Numbered from the stretch's first letter, positions 45,445-55,272 are shown. The stretch: DNA of 64,000 bases from Arcticibacter tournemirensis (GCF_006716645.1 NZ_VFPL01000001.1:744001-808000); one strand, 5' to 3'. Notes: generated from the sequence alone by a model not told the origin. Made by a program: numbers and translations.

Positions 45445-47364
45445 ATGAAAAGAATTTGCATATTATCCTTCTTCAGTTTGCTTTTTACTGTTCAGGTATT
45501 CAGCTCGTATGGCCAGACAAAGCCCTTATCGGAAAGAATGGCTGCTACGGTCATGGACATCTGGAGTGATTCACTCTGGGTAGGGCGACCGTTTAAATGG
45601 ACTTATGATCAGGGAGTTTTGCTTGAAGGGGTCTCTTCTATCTGGCAAAGAACTGCCGACCGGAAGTATTTCGAGTATATAAAGAAGAGCATGGACTTCT
45701 TTGTTCAGAGCGACGGCACGATCCGCACATACGAGCACAAGTCTTACAATATTGATAATGTAAAGAACGGGCGGTCTCTTTTACTTTTATACAGAGTAAC
45801 TGGGCAGGAGAAATATCTCAAGGCCGCCCAAATATTGCGAAATCAGCTTAATACGCATCCTCGCACAAACGAGGGCGGGTTCTGGCATAAAAAAATCTAT
45901 CCATACCAGATGTGGTTGGACGGTTTATATATGGGACAACCTTTTTATGCAGAATATTCGGCAATGATGGGTGATACCGCAGCGTTCAATGATATAACTA
46001 ACCAGTTTGTTTTTATGGAAAAACATTCTCGTGATGCTGCAACCGGACTGATGTATCATGGCTGGGATGAGTCAAAACAGCAGCAGTGGGCTAATAAAAC
46101 AACCGGGTTATCGGCGCATGTTTGGGCCAGGGCTATGGGTTGGTATGGTATGGCTTTAGTTGATGCTATTGAATACTTTCCTGCCAACCATCCTGGTAAA
46201 AAGCAGTTAATCGATATCCTGGGGCGTTTCGCCAATGCAGTGCAGAAGGTGCAGGATCCAAAATCAGGAGTTTGGTATGATATACTGGATGCTCCTTTGC
46301 GTAAAGGAAATTACTTTGAATCATCGGCTTCGAGCATGTTTGTATATACGTTTGCCAAAGCTGTCCGCATGGGCTATTTACCGTCATCGTATCTGAAAGT
46401 GGCAAAAAAAGGGTATGAGGGTATTCAGAATGAGTTTATAGAAACGGTTGATGCCGACAAAATAAATCTTAAGGGTACGGTAAGTGTTTCGGGACTTGGA
46501 GGAAAGCCATATCGCGATGGCAGCTTCGAGTATTACATGAGTGAAAAGGTGATCACTAACGATCCGAAAGGGGTAGGCTCTTTTATGCTGGCTGCCAATG
46601 AAATGGAACTGGCTGCTATTCCTAAAATCGGGAAAGGAAAAACCGTCACTCTTGATTGCTATTTTAATAACGAATGGAAAAAGGGACCTGCCGGCAAAGA
46701 TGTTCGTTATCACTATACCTGGGATGACCAGGCAAACAGCGGCTTCTGGTTCTGGGGTAATATTTTTAACTATACCGGTGCCAAGACCAATAGCCTGACA
46801 GTGGCCCCTTCTGCAGCAAATCTGAAAAATACAGATGTATATATCATCGTAGACCCTGATACCGAGAAGGAAACGGCGAAGCCAAACTTCGTATCGGCCA
46901 AGGATGCCGATGTATTGTACAACTGGGTAAAAAACGGGGGAGTACTTGTTTTAATGGCAAATGATCCGGCAAATTGCGAGCTCAGGAATTTTAATACCCT
47001 TGCCGGTCGCTTCGGGATCCGTTTTAACGGAGATATGCGAAATGCGGTTAAGGGCAACGAGTATGAAACCGGAGCTTTTAACATCCCTGCCGCTCATCCA
47101 ATTTTTAAGACATCGAAGAAGGTGTATATTAAGGAAATTAGTACCATCAGTGTTTCTGCTCCGGCAAAAGCAGCATTTATTGAAGGTAAAGACATAATCA
47201 TGGGTACAGCCAAAATTGGAAAGGGTACTGTTTTTGCAATAGGAGATCCCTGGTTCTACAACGAATATGTAGACGGAAGAAAGATTCCGGCTGAATATGA
47301 AAACTACAAAGCAGCTACTGATCTTACAAACTGGTTGCTGCTACAATTACCTAAGAAAAATTAA
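45445..47364 (+). CDS. Unsaturated rhamnogalacturonyl hydrolase (GH105) with C-terminal DUF4350-like domain
   Basis: A 639-residue exported protein. Residues about 25-385 are an (alpha/alpha)6 GH105 domain: LWVGRPFKWTYDQGVLLEG, YQMWLDGLYMGQPF with the catalytic Asp, TGLSAHVWARAMGWYGMALVD and SSASSMFVYTFAKAVR. It removes the unsaturated uronate left at chain ends by lyases. Residues about 400-639 form a separate domain of DUF4350/glutamine-amidotransferase-like type (VYIIVDPDTEKE, GGVLVLMANDP). The second domain's function is unknown. uxaA follows after 11 bases. Confidence 0.88.
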   Translation: MKRICILSFFSLLFTVQVFSSYGQTKPLSERMAATVMDIWSDSLWVGRPFKWTYDQGVLLEGVSSIWQRTADRKYFEYIKKSMDFFVQSDGTIRTYEHKSYNIDNVKNGRSLLLLYRVTGQEKYLKAAQILRNQLNTHPRTNEGGFWHKKIYPYQMWLDGLYMGQPFYAEYSAMMGDTAAFNDITNQFVFMEKHSRDAATGLMYHGWDESKQQQWANKTTGLSAHVWARAMGWYGMALVDAIEYFPANHPGKKQLIDILGRFANAVQKVQDPKSGVWYDILDAPLRKGNYFESSASSMFVYTFAKAVRMGYLPSSYLKVAKKGYEGIQNEFIETVDADKINLKGTVSVSGLGGKPYRDGSFEYYMSEKVITNDPKGVGSFMLAANEMELAAIPKIGKGKTVTLDCYFNNEWKKGPAGKDVRYHYTWDDQANSGFWFWGNIFNYTGAKTNSLTVAPSAANLKNTDVYIIVDPDTEKETAKPNFVSAKDADVLYNWVKNGGVLVLMANDPANCELRNFNTLAGRFGIRFNGDMRNAVKGNEYETGAFNIPAAHPIFKTSKKVYIKEISTISVSAPAKAAFIEGKDIIMGTAKIGKGTVFAIGDPWFYNEYVDGRKIPAEYENYKAATDLTNWLLLQLPKKN

Positions 47365-47375
47365 TAAATTACAAG

Positions 47376-49028
47376 ATGAAACAGAAAGTATTAAAGGTTC
47401 ATCCAGACGACAATGTTCTGGTAGCATTAACGGACCTGAATCCTGGTGAAGTTGTAAGTTACAAAGGAGAGGAATACCAAATTCAGGAAAAGATCCCTGC
47501 TAAACATAAGTTTGCGCAGGAATTCCTGGCGACCGGAGCTGAAGTAACAATGTACGGCGTACTCGTTGGGAAGGCTCAATCTGATATTCATCGGGGTGGC
47601 TTATTATCTACTGAAAATATAAAGCATGCGGCAAGTGGCTTTTCTATAGGTGAAAGAAGGACAGAATGGGATGCTCCTGACGTTAGTAAATGGCAGTCGA
47701 AAGTATTCTATGGATATCACCGGGCGGACGGGAGCGTAGGAACTGCAAATTACTGGCTTGTAGTACCGATGGTGTTTTGCGAAAACCGTAATCTGGAGGT
47801 TCTCGAGGAGGCCCTTGTTAACCAGTTGGGATATGGCCGAAATAAAACATATGCCAACCAGGCAAAGCAGCTCATTGAGCTTTATAAATCGGGGAAGGAC
47901 GTCGATTCTCTACTTAACATTCCTTTGGAAGAGATTAGTGTAACCCCTTCCTCAGAAAGGTTGTTTCCCAATGTAGATGGAATCAAGTTCCTTACACATT
48001 CGGGTGGTTGCGGAGGAACACGTCAGGATGCTATCGCTCTATGCGGGCTGCTGGCCGGATATATTACAAATGCCAACGTAGCTGGAGTAACTGTGTTAAG
48101 TCTCGGTTGTCAGAATGCCCAGGTAGAAATACTTGAAGAAGAAATAAAGAAGAGAGATCCTAATTTCAGCAAACCGCTTTATATCCTCGAACAACAGAAA
48201 ATAGGGACCGAGTCTGAACTCCTTTCGCGGGCTATTAAACTGACCTTCGCCGGTTTGGTGCAGGCTAATCAGTGCAAACGTGAACCGGCTCCTCTTAGTA
48301 AACTTTGCATCGGACTTGAATGCGGTGGTTCTGACGGCTTTTCGGGTATTTCTGCAAATCCGGCAATCGGGTATACATCTGATCTCCTTGTGGCATTAGG
48401 AGGCTCTGTGATATTGGCCGAGTTCCCTGAACTTTGCGGGGTAGAACAGAACCTCAGCGACCGTTGTGTTGATTATGAAAGTGCTGAACGCTTTTCTTTC
48501 CTTATGAAAACATACAATGAACGAGCTGAGGCTGTTGGCTCAGGCTTTGACATGAACCCTTCTCCCGGAAATATTAAGGACGGCCTTATAACAGATGCCA
48601 TTAAATCGGCAGGCGCAGCAAAGAAAGGTGGAACCTCTCCAGTTGCCGATGTTCTGGACTATCCCGAGAAAGTAAAAAGGCCGGGATTGAATCTTCTTTG
48701 CACGCCTGGCAATGATGTAGAATCTACTTCAGCAGAAGTCGCTTCAGGTGCGAATGTGGTTTTGTTTACCACAGGGCTTGGTACGCCTACGGGAAATCCG
48801 ATAGCGCCGGTTGTTAAGATATCCAGTAATACTGTTCTCTACAATAAGATGAACGATATTATTGACATTAACACAGGGACAGTAATTGAAGGCGAAGAAA
48901 CGATTGAGCAAGCTGGTGAAAGGATACTGGATTATGTTGTTCGTGTGGCGAGCGGAGAAATAGAAGTGAACGCAGTTCGACTTGGACAGGATGATTTTAT
49001 CCCCTGGAAACGGGGCGTTTCTTTATAA
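47376..49028 (+). CDS. uxaA: Altronate dehydratase family protein, copy 1
   Basis: A 550-residue enzyme of the UxaA/GarD family dehydrating D-altronate to 2-keto-3-deoxygluconate. The N-terminal SAF domain is at about residues 1-75, and the catalytic part starts at YGYHRADGSVGTANYWLVVP. Iron-binding and active-site regions are HSGGCGGTRQDA, LGLECGGSDGFSGISANPAIG and TPGNDVESTSAEVASG. It is about 50 residues longer than the second copy at 53101, with an extended middle part around KTYANQAKQLIELYKSG. The two copies may act on different aldonates or aldarates. Confidence 0.88.
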   Translation: MKQKVLKVHPDDNVLVALTDLNPGEVVSYKGEEYQIQEKIPAKHKFAQEFLATGAEVTMYGVLVGKAQSDIHRGGLLSTENIKHAASGFSIGERRTEWDAPDVSKWQSKVFYGYHRADGSVGTANYWLVVPMVFCENRNLEVLEEALVNQLGYGRNKTYANQAKQLIELYKSGKDVDSLLNIPLEEISVTPSSERLFPNVDGIKFLTHSGGCGGTRQDAIALCGLLAGYITNANVAGVTVLSLGCQNAQVEILEEEIKKRDPNFSKPLYILEQQKIGTESELLSRAIKLTFAGLVQANQCKREPAPLSKLCIGLECGGSDGFSGISANPAIGYTSDLLVALGGSVILAEFPELCGVEQNLSDRCVDYESAERFSFLMKTYNERAEAVGSGFDMNPSPGNIKDGLITDAIKSAGAAKKGGTSPVADVLDYPEKVKRPGLNLLCTPGNDVESTSAEVASGANVVLFTTGLGTPTGNPIAPVVKISSNTVLYNKMNDIIDINTGTVIEGEETIEQAGERILDYVVRVASGEIEVNAVRLGQDDFIPWKRGVSL

Positions 49029-49064
49029 TATAAACAATACAATAAATTAAAATAGACGAGGGAA

Positions 49065-50465
49065 ATGAAAAATTTCTTAGATGAAAACTTCTTATTAACT
49101 ACAAAAACCTCAGAGCGGCTTTATCATGAGTTTGCAAAGGATATGCCGATTATTGACTATCATAATCATTTAATTCCTGAGCAGATCGCTAACGACATCA
49201 ACTTTGAGAATCTGTCGCAGGTTTGGCTTTATGGCGATCATTACAAGTGGCGCGCCATGCGTGCGAACGGAGTAAATGAAGAATATATTACAGGTGGTAA
49301 AAGTGATTACGAAAAGTTTGAAAAGTGGGCGGAAACTGTTCCTTACACTCTGAGAAACCCTCTCTATCATTGGACGCACCTTGAGTTGAAACGTTATTTT
49401 GGTGTGAGCGAAATCCTTTCAGGAAGCACTGCAAGAAAGGTGTATGATGAATGTACCGCAAAGCTCCAGACTCCTGAGTATTCAGTCAGGGGACTTCTGC
49501 GCAAGATGAACGTTGAGGCGCTCTGCACAACGGACGATCCTATTGATTCTTTGGAATATCATCAGCAGATAGCAAAAGACGGATTTGAGATTCTGGTGCG
49601 GCCTGCCTTCAGACCTGACAAGGCAATGAACGCCGATGACATAGAAGGACTGAACGCCTATATCAATAAGCTGGAACAGGTTGCTGATGTGAGTATCTCT
49701 GACTTTGACGGTTATCTTTCTGCTTTGAAGAAACGACATGATTATTTCGCACAAAATGGATGTTGTGTTTCTGATCATGGCCTTGAGCAGATCTATGCAG
49801 AGGACTATACAGATCAGGAAATCCGTGCTATTTTCCAGAAAATAAGAAATAATCAAAAGATTGATTTTTCTGAGGTGCTTAAGTTTAAATCGGCTATGCT
49901 GGTTCATTTTGCCGTGTGGGATCACGAAAAGGGATGGGTACAACAGTTCCATTTAGGCGCTTTACGCAATAATAACACCCGTATGCTGAGTCAGCTTGGC
50001 CCTGATACCGGCTGGGACTCCATTGGCGATTTTAGTCAGGGACGCCAGTTGTCTAAGTTTCTTAACCGCCTCGATACGGAAGATAAACTTGCTAAGACAA
50101 TCATTTACAATCTTAATCCGGCCGACAACGAGTTGATGGCCACTATGATCGGTAACTTTAATGACGGGTCAGTAGCCGGGAAAGTTCAATGGGGTTCAGG
50201 CTGGTGGTTCCTAGATCAGAAGGACGGAATGATCAGGCAGATGAACGCCCTTTCAAACATGGGACTGATCAGTCGCTTTGTGGGAATGCTTACCGATTCA
50301 AGAAGTTTTCTTTCGTATCCGCGTCATGAATACTTCAGGCGAATTATGTGTAATTTATTTGGTGAGGAAGTCGAAAATGGCGAGTTGCCTAATGATATTG
50401 AATGGATAGGTAAGGTGGTGAAGGATATTTGTTATAATAATGCTAAAAACTATTTTAACTGGTGA
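49065..50465 (+). CDS. uxaC: Glucuronate/galacturonate isomerase
   Basis: A 466-residue metal-dependent isomerase converting D-galacturonate to tagaturonate. The N-terminal metal site PIIDYHNHLIPEQIAND is at about residues 29-45. Other conserved parts are TDDPIDSLEYHQQI, RPAFRPDKAMN, QFHLGALRNNNTRM and GWWFLDQKDGM. Length and sequence are typical. It lies 36 bases after uxaA copy 1, and its stop overlaps the GTG start of the kinase gene by four bases, so expression is coupled. Confidence 0.95.
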   Translation: MKNFLDENFLLTTKTSERLYHEFAKDMPIIDYHNHLIPEQIANDINFENLSQVWLYGDHYKWRAMRANGVNEEYITGGKSDYEKFEKWAETVPYTLRNPLYHWTHLELKRYFGVSEILSGSTARKVYDECTAKLQTPEYSVRGLLRKMNVEALCTTDDPIDSLEYHQQIAKDGFEILVRPAFRPDKAMNADDIEGLNAYINKLEQVADVSISDFDGYLSALKKRHDYFAQNGCCVSDHGLEQIYAEDYTDQEIRAIFQKIRNNQKIDFSEVLKFKSAMLVHFAVWDHEKGWVQQFHLGALRNNNTRMLSQLGPDTGWDSIGDFSQGRQLSKFLNRLDTEDKLAKTIIYNLNPADNELMATMIGNFNDGSVAGKVQWGSGWWFLDQKDGMIRQMNALSNMGLISRFVGMLTDSRSFLSYPRHEYFRRIMCNLFGEEVENGELPNDIEWIGKVVKDICYNNAKNYFNW

Positions 50466-51478
50466 TAAGTAAAGTTTTGTGCTTTGGCGAACTACTCTTA
50501 CGTATTTCGCCGGCTGCAAATGAAGAAGCGGAGAAGCACCCCTTCCAGTTATATATGGGAGGCGCAGAGGCGAATACCGCCACTGCGCTTGCTGCCTGGA
50601 ATATACCCGTAAAGTACTGTACGGTACTGCCCGACAACTTTATGTCGAAGTATGTGATCAATTACCTTGAGTATAAAGGTATTTATACTTCATCCATCAT
50701 GTTTGGAGGAAACAGGGTAGGTGTTTATTATCTCGACAGGGGTGCCGATCTGAAAAGCAGTGTTGTATACGACAGGGATCACTCTGCTTTTTCGGAACTT
50801 AAGCGCGGAATGATAGACTGGGATAAGGTGTTGAGAGATGTATCCTGGTTTAACTTTACCGCTATTAGTCCCGCATTAAATGAGACTGTAGCTGATGTGT
50901 GCCTCGAGGCCCTTGAAGCCGCATCTTCAAAAAATATAACGATCTCTGTGGACCTGAATTATCGTGCCCGCTTGTGGAAATATGGGAAAAAACCCGTTGA
51001 GGTGATGCCGGCGCTGGTTGAACATTGTGATGTGGTGATGGGGAATATCTGGTCTGCCAATGCTTTGCTTGGTACTTCTATTGATCCTGATATACATCTG
51101 AAAGGCACCCGTGAAGACTATCTGGATCATGCAAGGGCAACTTCGCTTGAGATCATGGATCGTTTCCCTAAATGTAAGTCGGTAGCCAATACATTTCGCT
51201 TTGATTCGGATAAGAACAATCTGCTGTATTATACCAGTGTATATACAGGTGGGGAACAGTTCAATTCCGATGAATTCAGGACAACAGGCGTTGTTGACCG
51301 CTCTGGCAGCGGTGATTGCTTTATGGCCGGGTTGATCTATGGGTCTTACTTAAAACATAGCCCTCAGGATACTGTTGATTACGCTACAGCGGCAGCATTT
51401 GGTAAACTGCAGGAGCAGGGCGATGCGACTGGTCAGGATATTCTTACTGTATCAAAGATTCAGGGAAACGGCAAGTAG
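50462..51478 (+). CDS. PfkB-family sugar kinase, KdgK-like
   Basis: A 338-residue ribokinase-fold kinase probably phosphorylating 2-keto-3-deoxygluconate. The start is a GTG overlapping the uxaC stop. LCFGELLLRISP, MGGAEANTATALAAW, VDLNYRARLWKYG and DRSGSGDCFMAGLIYG are visible; the last contains the catalytic Asp, with Ser replacing Ala in the usual GAGD. The second kinase at 55309 is a paralogue. Which of them serves the main flux cannot be told; this one is tied to the uxa operon. Confidence 0.85.
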   Translation: MISKVLCFGELLLRISPAANEEAEKHPFQLYMGGAEANTATALAAWNIPVKYCTVLPDNFMSKYVINYLEYKGIYTSSIMFGGNRVGVYYLDRGADLKSSVVYDRDHSAFSELKRGMIDWDKVLRDVSWFNFTAISPALNETVADVCLEALEAASSKNITISVDLNYRARLWKYGKKPVEVMPALVEHCDVVMGNIWSANALLGTSIDPDIHLKGTREDYLDHARATSLEIMDRFPKCKSVANTFRFDSDKNNLLYYTSVYTGGEQFNSDEFRTTGVVDRSGSGDCFMAGLIYGSYLKHSPQDTVDYATAAAFGKLQEQGDATGQDILTVSKIQGNGK

Positions 51479-51600
51479 GATTCACGATTTTATATACGAT
51501 TTAAGGCGCAGTGTAGGGTAGTAAGAATATTGGACCGCTTAGGTTGTATGGAATGTTAGAAAAATAAATAAAAACTGTCTCTATAACAATTACTGTTAAA

Positions 51601-51635
51601 AGCTGATTGCCAGTAGCTGACAGCTAATAGCTTAG
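51601..51635. repeat. Five phased 7-base units before uxaB
   Basis: AGCTGAT, TGCCAGT, AGCTGAC, AGCTAAT and AGCTTAG follow each other without gaps and end six bases before the uxaB ATG. A two-unit relative (GCTGATA-GCTGATT) is at 33007-33020. Confidence 0.6.
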
Positions 51636-51640
51636 AAAAT

Positions 51641-53086
51641 ATGCAATTAAGTAAAAAAACGTTTCAGGGATACAGGGAGTATCCTGAAAAAGTACTTCAG
51701 TTTGGAGAAGGAAACTTCCTTCGTTGTTTTGTAGACTGGATGTTTCACGAGCTGAATAAAAAGGCTGATTTTAATGGTTCTGTGGTTGCTGTACAGCCGA
51801 TTGATAAAGGAATGGTCAATTTGCTGAACGAGCAGGACGGCCTTTATACGCTTTATCTGAGAGGATTAAAAGATGGAAAGCCCGAGAGCACTCATGAAAC
51901 GATTGATGTAATCAGCCGTGGAATAAACCCTTATGAGGACTTCAGCGGTTATCTTCAGACTGCTGAAAACCCTGATATGCGTTACATTATTTCGAATACG
52001 ACAGAAGCGGGGATCGCGTATGATGAGAACGACGTACCTACAGCAACTCCACCGAATTCTTATCCCGCAAAGCTTACCGTTTGGTTGAACCACCGGTACA
52101 CTACTTTCGCCGGCGATCAGTCTAAAGGCGTTCATATTATCCCATGTGAGCTGATAGAGAAGAATGCCGATAACCTGAAAAGGATCATTCTACAGCTTGC
52201 CGCAAAATGGAATCTTGGCGAGGGCTTCGTCAACTGGTTAAATACAGCCTGTACGTTCAGTAATACCTTAGTGGACCGCATTGTTCCTGGTTATCCGAGA
52301 GAGCGGATTGCGGAGATTACCGAAGAGTTAGGTTATGAAGATAAACAGGTAGTTGAGGGTGAGCACTTCCACCTGTGGGTGATTGAGGCGCCTGAAGAAC
52401 TGCAAAAAGAGCTTCCTTTTCCTTCTATAGGCCTTGATGTGCTTTATGTTAAAGACGTTACTCCTTACAAGTCACGCAAGGTAAGGATCCTTAATGGTGC
52501 GCATACGGCTCTTGTGCCGGTAGCTTATCTGTACGGTATAGATACTGTTCGTGAGTCGGTAGAGCATCCGGTGGTAGGTAAATTTATCAAAGAGGCCATT
52601 TTTGATGAAATCATCCCAACGCTTGACCTACCAAAAGCCGAGCTTGAAAAATTTGCCGGTGAAGTGATTGAGCGCTTCAGCAATCCTTATATCAAGCATC
52701 TTTTAATGAGCATTGCTTTGAACTCATTTCCGAAGTTCGAAACGCGCGTGTTACCGTCTATTCTTGAGTATAAAAAGAGAACAGGAGGTATTCCTCAAAA
52801 GCTAGCTTTTTCGCTTGCTGCAACTATCGCATTCTATAAGGGTAAACGCGGAGAGGAAGCTATCGCCTTGAATGACGATGCCGCCGTTCTTGTTCAACTG
52901 AAAGGCGCATGGGCTAAATATGACGGCGACGATGAGTCTCTTGAAGATGTCGTAAGGGAAGTGCTGTCTTTTGAAAGGAACTGGAAAATGGACCTGAACA
53001 AGGTGGAAGGCCTTACTGAAGCTGTTACTAAACATCTGATCAATATTGAGAAGAATGGTATGCAGAAAGCGATAGAGACCGTTTAG
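51641..53086 (+). CDS. uxaB: Tagaturonate reductase (altronate oxidoreductase)
   Basis: A 481-residue mannitol-dehydrogenase-family enzyme reducing tagaturonate to altronate. The N-terminal nucleotide-binding region is [20 protein letters not shown], followed by [11 protein letters not shown] and [15 protein letters not shown]. The catalytic region has [19 protein letters not shown], and [20 protein letters not shown] is also conserved. It is separated from the kinase by 162 bases with some 7-base repeats, so it may have its own promoter. The second uxaA follows after 14 bases. Confidence 0.93.
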   Translation: MQLSKKTFQGYREYPEKVLQFGEGNFLRCFVDWMFHELNKKADFNGSVVAVQPIDKGMVNLLNEQDGLYTLYLRGLKDGKPESTHETIDVISRGINPYEDFSGYLQTAENPDMRYIISNTTEAGIAYDENDVPTATPPNSYPAKLTVWLNHRYTTFAGDQSKGVHIIPCELIEKNADNLKRIILQLAAKWNLGEGFVNWLNTACTFSNTLVDRIVPGYPRERIAEITEELGYEDKQVVEGEHFHLWVIEAPEELQKELPFPSIGLDVLYVKDVTPYKSRKVRILNGAHTALVPVAYLYGIDTVRESVEHPVVGKFIKEAIFDEIIPTLDLPKAELEKFAGEVIERFSNPYIKHLLMSIALNSFPKFETRVLPSILEYKKRTGGIPQKLAFSLAATIAFYKGKRGEEAIALNDDAAVLVQLKGAWAKYDGDDESLEDVVREVLSFERNWKMDLNKVEGLTEAVTKHLINIEKNGMQKAIETV

Positions 53087-53100
53087 GCTTTGAATTTAAG

Positions 53101-54591
53101 ATGAAAGAATTTATTAAGATACATTCACGGGATAACGTGGTGATTGCATTGAAGAATTTCAGTGCGGGCGATTTTATTGAAGTTGAAGGTAAGCGGATTG
53201 TTTTACTGAATGATGTGGAGCGGGGGCATAAAATCGCTACTGCAGATATTACTTCTGGCGAAGATGTGATTAAATATGGCTATCCCATTGGATATGCTAC
53301 AGCCGACATCAGGATGGGCGAGCACGTGCATGTACACAATGTAAGAACGAAGCTTCAGGATGTAAACGATTATTCCTATAATCCCCATTTGCACGGAGAG
53401 CTGCCTCATGCGAACCGCAACCTGACTTTCAACGGATACAGAAGGGCAAATGGAGATGTGGGTATCCGTAACGAAATATGGATAGTTCCTACGGTAGGAT
53501 GTGTGAATGGTATTGCCGAACAGATCATCCGTGAATTTAAAGCGGAAGAGAATCCAACGGACATAGAGGGAATAGAAGTATTTAAACATAGTTACGGTTG
53601 TTCGCAATTGGGCGATGATCATGTGAATACACGGCAAATCCTTGGGGATATAGCGCTGCATCCGAATGCAGGTGGCGTGCTTATTCTGGGCCTCGGATGT
53701 GAGAATAACAAGATTGACGAGTTCGAAGCCTCGTTAGGCGACTATGATAAAAGCCGCATCAAGTTCCTTTCAAGTCAGAGTACTTCAGATGAAGTAGAAG
53801 ACTCGAAGGCTCTTCTAAGAGAAATATATGAGGTGGTTCGTAAAGATAAGCGGGAACCTATTCCTGTATCAGAGCTGAGGGTAGGTTTGAAATGCGGAGG
53901 TTCTGATGGACTTTCGGGGATTACAGCAAATCCGCTTGTAGGATATTTCTCAGATTTTCTGATCAGCCAGGGCGGTACTACTATTCTTACTGAAGTGCCT
54001 GAAATGTTCGGTGCCGAGACAATCCTTATGGATCGCTGTGTCAATGAAGAGGTGTTCGAAAAAACGGTTCATCTGATCAACGATTTCAAGCAATATTTTA
54101 TCGATCTCAAACAGCCTATTTACGAGAACCCCTCTCCGGGTAACAAAGCCGGTGGTATAACCACCCTGGAGGATAAATCTCTTGGCTGTACACAGAAAGG
54201 TGGTATTGCAAATGTGGTAGACGTATTAAAATACGGTGAAAGGCTGAAGGCTAAAGGTTTGAACCTTTTGAGCGCCCCGGGCAATGATCTTGTAGCTACC
54301 ACAGCTCTCGGAGCGTCGGGATGTCATATTGTACTGTTCACAACAGGTCGCGGAACACCGTTCGGCAGCTTTATACCTACGCTGAAAATTGCGACTAACA
54401 ATGAACTTGCCACTAAAAAGCCTCATTGGATCGACTATAACGCAGGTCCTCTGGCTGAAGATAAGACCTTTGACGCTGCGTTAGAGGAATTTATTGATAA
54501 GATTGTGAGAGTGGCAAGCGGAGAGAAAGCGCACCATGAGAAAAATGGATTTCGCGAAATCGCCATTTTTAAAACAGGTGTTACCTTGTAA
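53101..54591 (+). CDS. uxaA: Altronate dehydratase, copy 2
   Basis: A 496-residue enzyme matching the normal UxaA length. The N-terminal SAF domain is followed by FNGYRRANGDVGIRNEIWIVPTVGC (shown here in parts), then YGCSQLGDDH, LKCGGSDGLSGITANPLVG, ENPSPGNKAGG and SAPGNDLVATTALGASG. The position right after uxaB and the close fit make this the better candidate for the main altronate dehydratase. Copy 1 at 47376 is a distant paralogue in the same locus. A terminator follows. Confidence 0.93.
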   Translation: MKEFIKIHSRDNVVIALKNFSAGDFIEVEGKRIVLLNDVERGHKIATADITSGEDVIKYGYPIGYATADIRMGEHVHVHNVRTKLQDVNDYSYNPHLHGELPHANRNLTFNGYRRANGDVGIRNEIWIVPTVGCVNGIAEQIIREFKAEENPTDIEGIEVFKHSYGCSQLGDDHVNTRQILGDIALHPNAGGVLILGLGCENNKIDEFEASLGDYDKSRIKFLSSQSTSDEVEDSKALLREIYEVVRKDKREPIPVSELRVGLKCGGSDGLSGITANPLVGYFSDFLISQGGTTILTEVPEMFGAETILMDRCVNEEVFEKTVHLINDFKQYFIDLKQPIYENPSPGNKAGGITTLEDKSLGCTQKGGIANVVDVLKYGERLKAKGLNLLSAPGNDLVATTALGASGCHIVLFTTGRGTPFGSFIPTLKIATNNELATKKPHWIDYNAGPLAEDKTFDAALEEFIDKIVRVASGEKAHHEKNGFREIAIFKTGVTL

Positions 54592-54613
54592 ATTTTCAGA
54601 TTCGATTATAATG

Positions 54614-54648
54614 AAAAGAGGCTTCTCCGAAAGGAAAGCCTCTTTTTT
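54614..54648 (+). terminator. Terminator after uxaA copy 2
   Basis: Perfect 11-base arms AAAAGAGGCTT (54614-54624) and AAGCCTCTTTT (54636-54646) with a short T-run. Confidence 0.85.
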
Positions 54649-54718
54649 AGTTATGGGTGATGAGTTATGGATTATGAGTGCCTTTAAATTCATAATCCAT
54701 AACTCATGATTCATAACC
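54649..54718. repeat. Ten phased 7-base units forming a palindrome
   Basis: The 70 bases divide into AGTTATG, GGTGATG, AGTTATG, GATTATG, AGTGCCT, TTAAATT, CATAATC, CATAACT, CATGATT and CATAACC. Units 3 and 4 are perfect reverse complements of units 8 and 7. It lies between the uxaA terminator and the end of the convergent yhcH-like gene. Confidence 0.85.
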
Positions 54719-54722
54719 AATC

Positions 54723-55169
54723 CTAGATTTTCACTTTAATAACCAGCTTTTTAATAACTCCTTCGCCGATCATTGGGGCATGTACATCTTCAGGAAAGAA
54801 GATAGCAAACTGACCGGGCTGTAGTTCGAAGTACATTCCTGGTTTGTCATTGTAAAAAATAACGTCCTTTTCCGGGTTATATGGAGCAACAGGATTCGTG
54901 CACACACTGCGGGTGCTCCATCCCATTTTTTCTTTTCCAGAGATACATACCTGGATGTCGATAAAGTTGTTGTGAGCTTCAAATTTAGCGTCTTCAACTT
55001 TCGCGCCTTCTTTCGCCGAAACAGCGGAGGTCAGCGATCCTTCTTCAATTACAGTTTTACCAACTTCGAGCGACTGTAAATCCTCGTTTTTGAGATATTC
55101 AAAAGCTTTAGCAAAGTGTTTGTGAACGCTCAGGTATTTGTCGGCGTTTTCTAAAGAATCTATAATCAT
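54723..55169 (-). CDS. YhcH/YjgK/YiaL (DUF386) cupin protein
   Basis: The frame begins at 55214, but the ATG at 55169 (MIIDSLENADKYL) matches the family start, giving 148 residues. Conserved parts are FEAHNNFIDIQVCISGKEKMGW and YNDKPGMYFELQPGQFAIFFPEDVHAP with metal-binding residues. The family is linked to sugar-acid metabolism (often sialic or uronic acids) and may act as an anomerase or isomerase; the exact reaction is not certain. It lies downstream of kdgK on the same strand, behind a hairpin. Confidence 0.88.
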   Translation of the reverse strand: MIIDSLENADKYLSVHKHFAKAFEYLKNEDLQSLEVGKTVIEEGSLTSAVSAKEGAKVEDAKFEAHNNFIDIQVCISGKEKMGWSTRSVCTNPVAPYNPEKDVIFYNDKPGMYFELQPGQFAIFFPEDVHAPMIGEGVIKKLVIKVKI

Positions 55170-55233
55170 TGTGTAGTTTTTAGACGTGAGTAATGAGATT
55201 TGAGAAATAATCAATTAGTTAAAGTAAAAATAA

Positions 55234-55272
55234 AAAATCCGCCAGGCACATCGAAGCGCGCAGGCGGATTTT
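55234..55272 (-). terminator. Hairpin after kdgK (minus strand)
   Basis: Perfect 10-base arms AAAATCCGCC (55234-55243) and GGCGGATTTT (55263-55272). On the minus strand the stem is followed by a T-run. It lies 37 bases beyond the kdgK stop, so yhcH may be expressed by read-through or from its own promoter. Confidence 0.75.
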
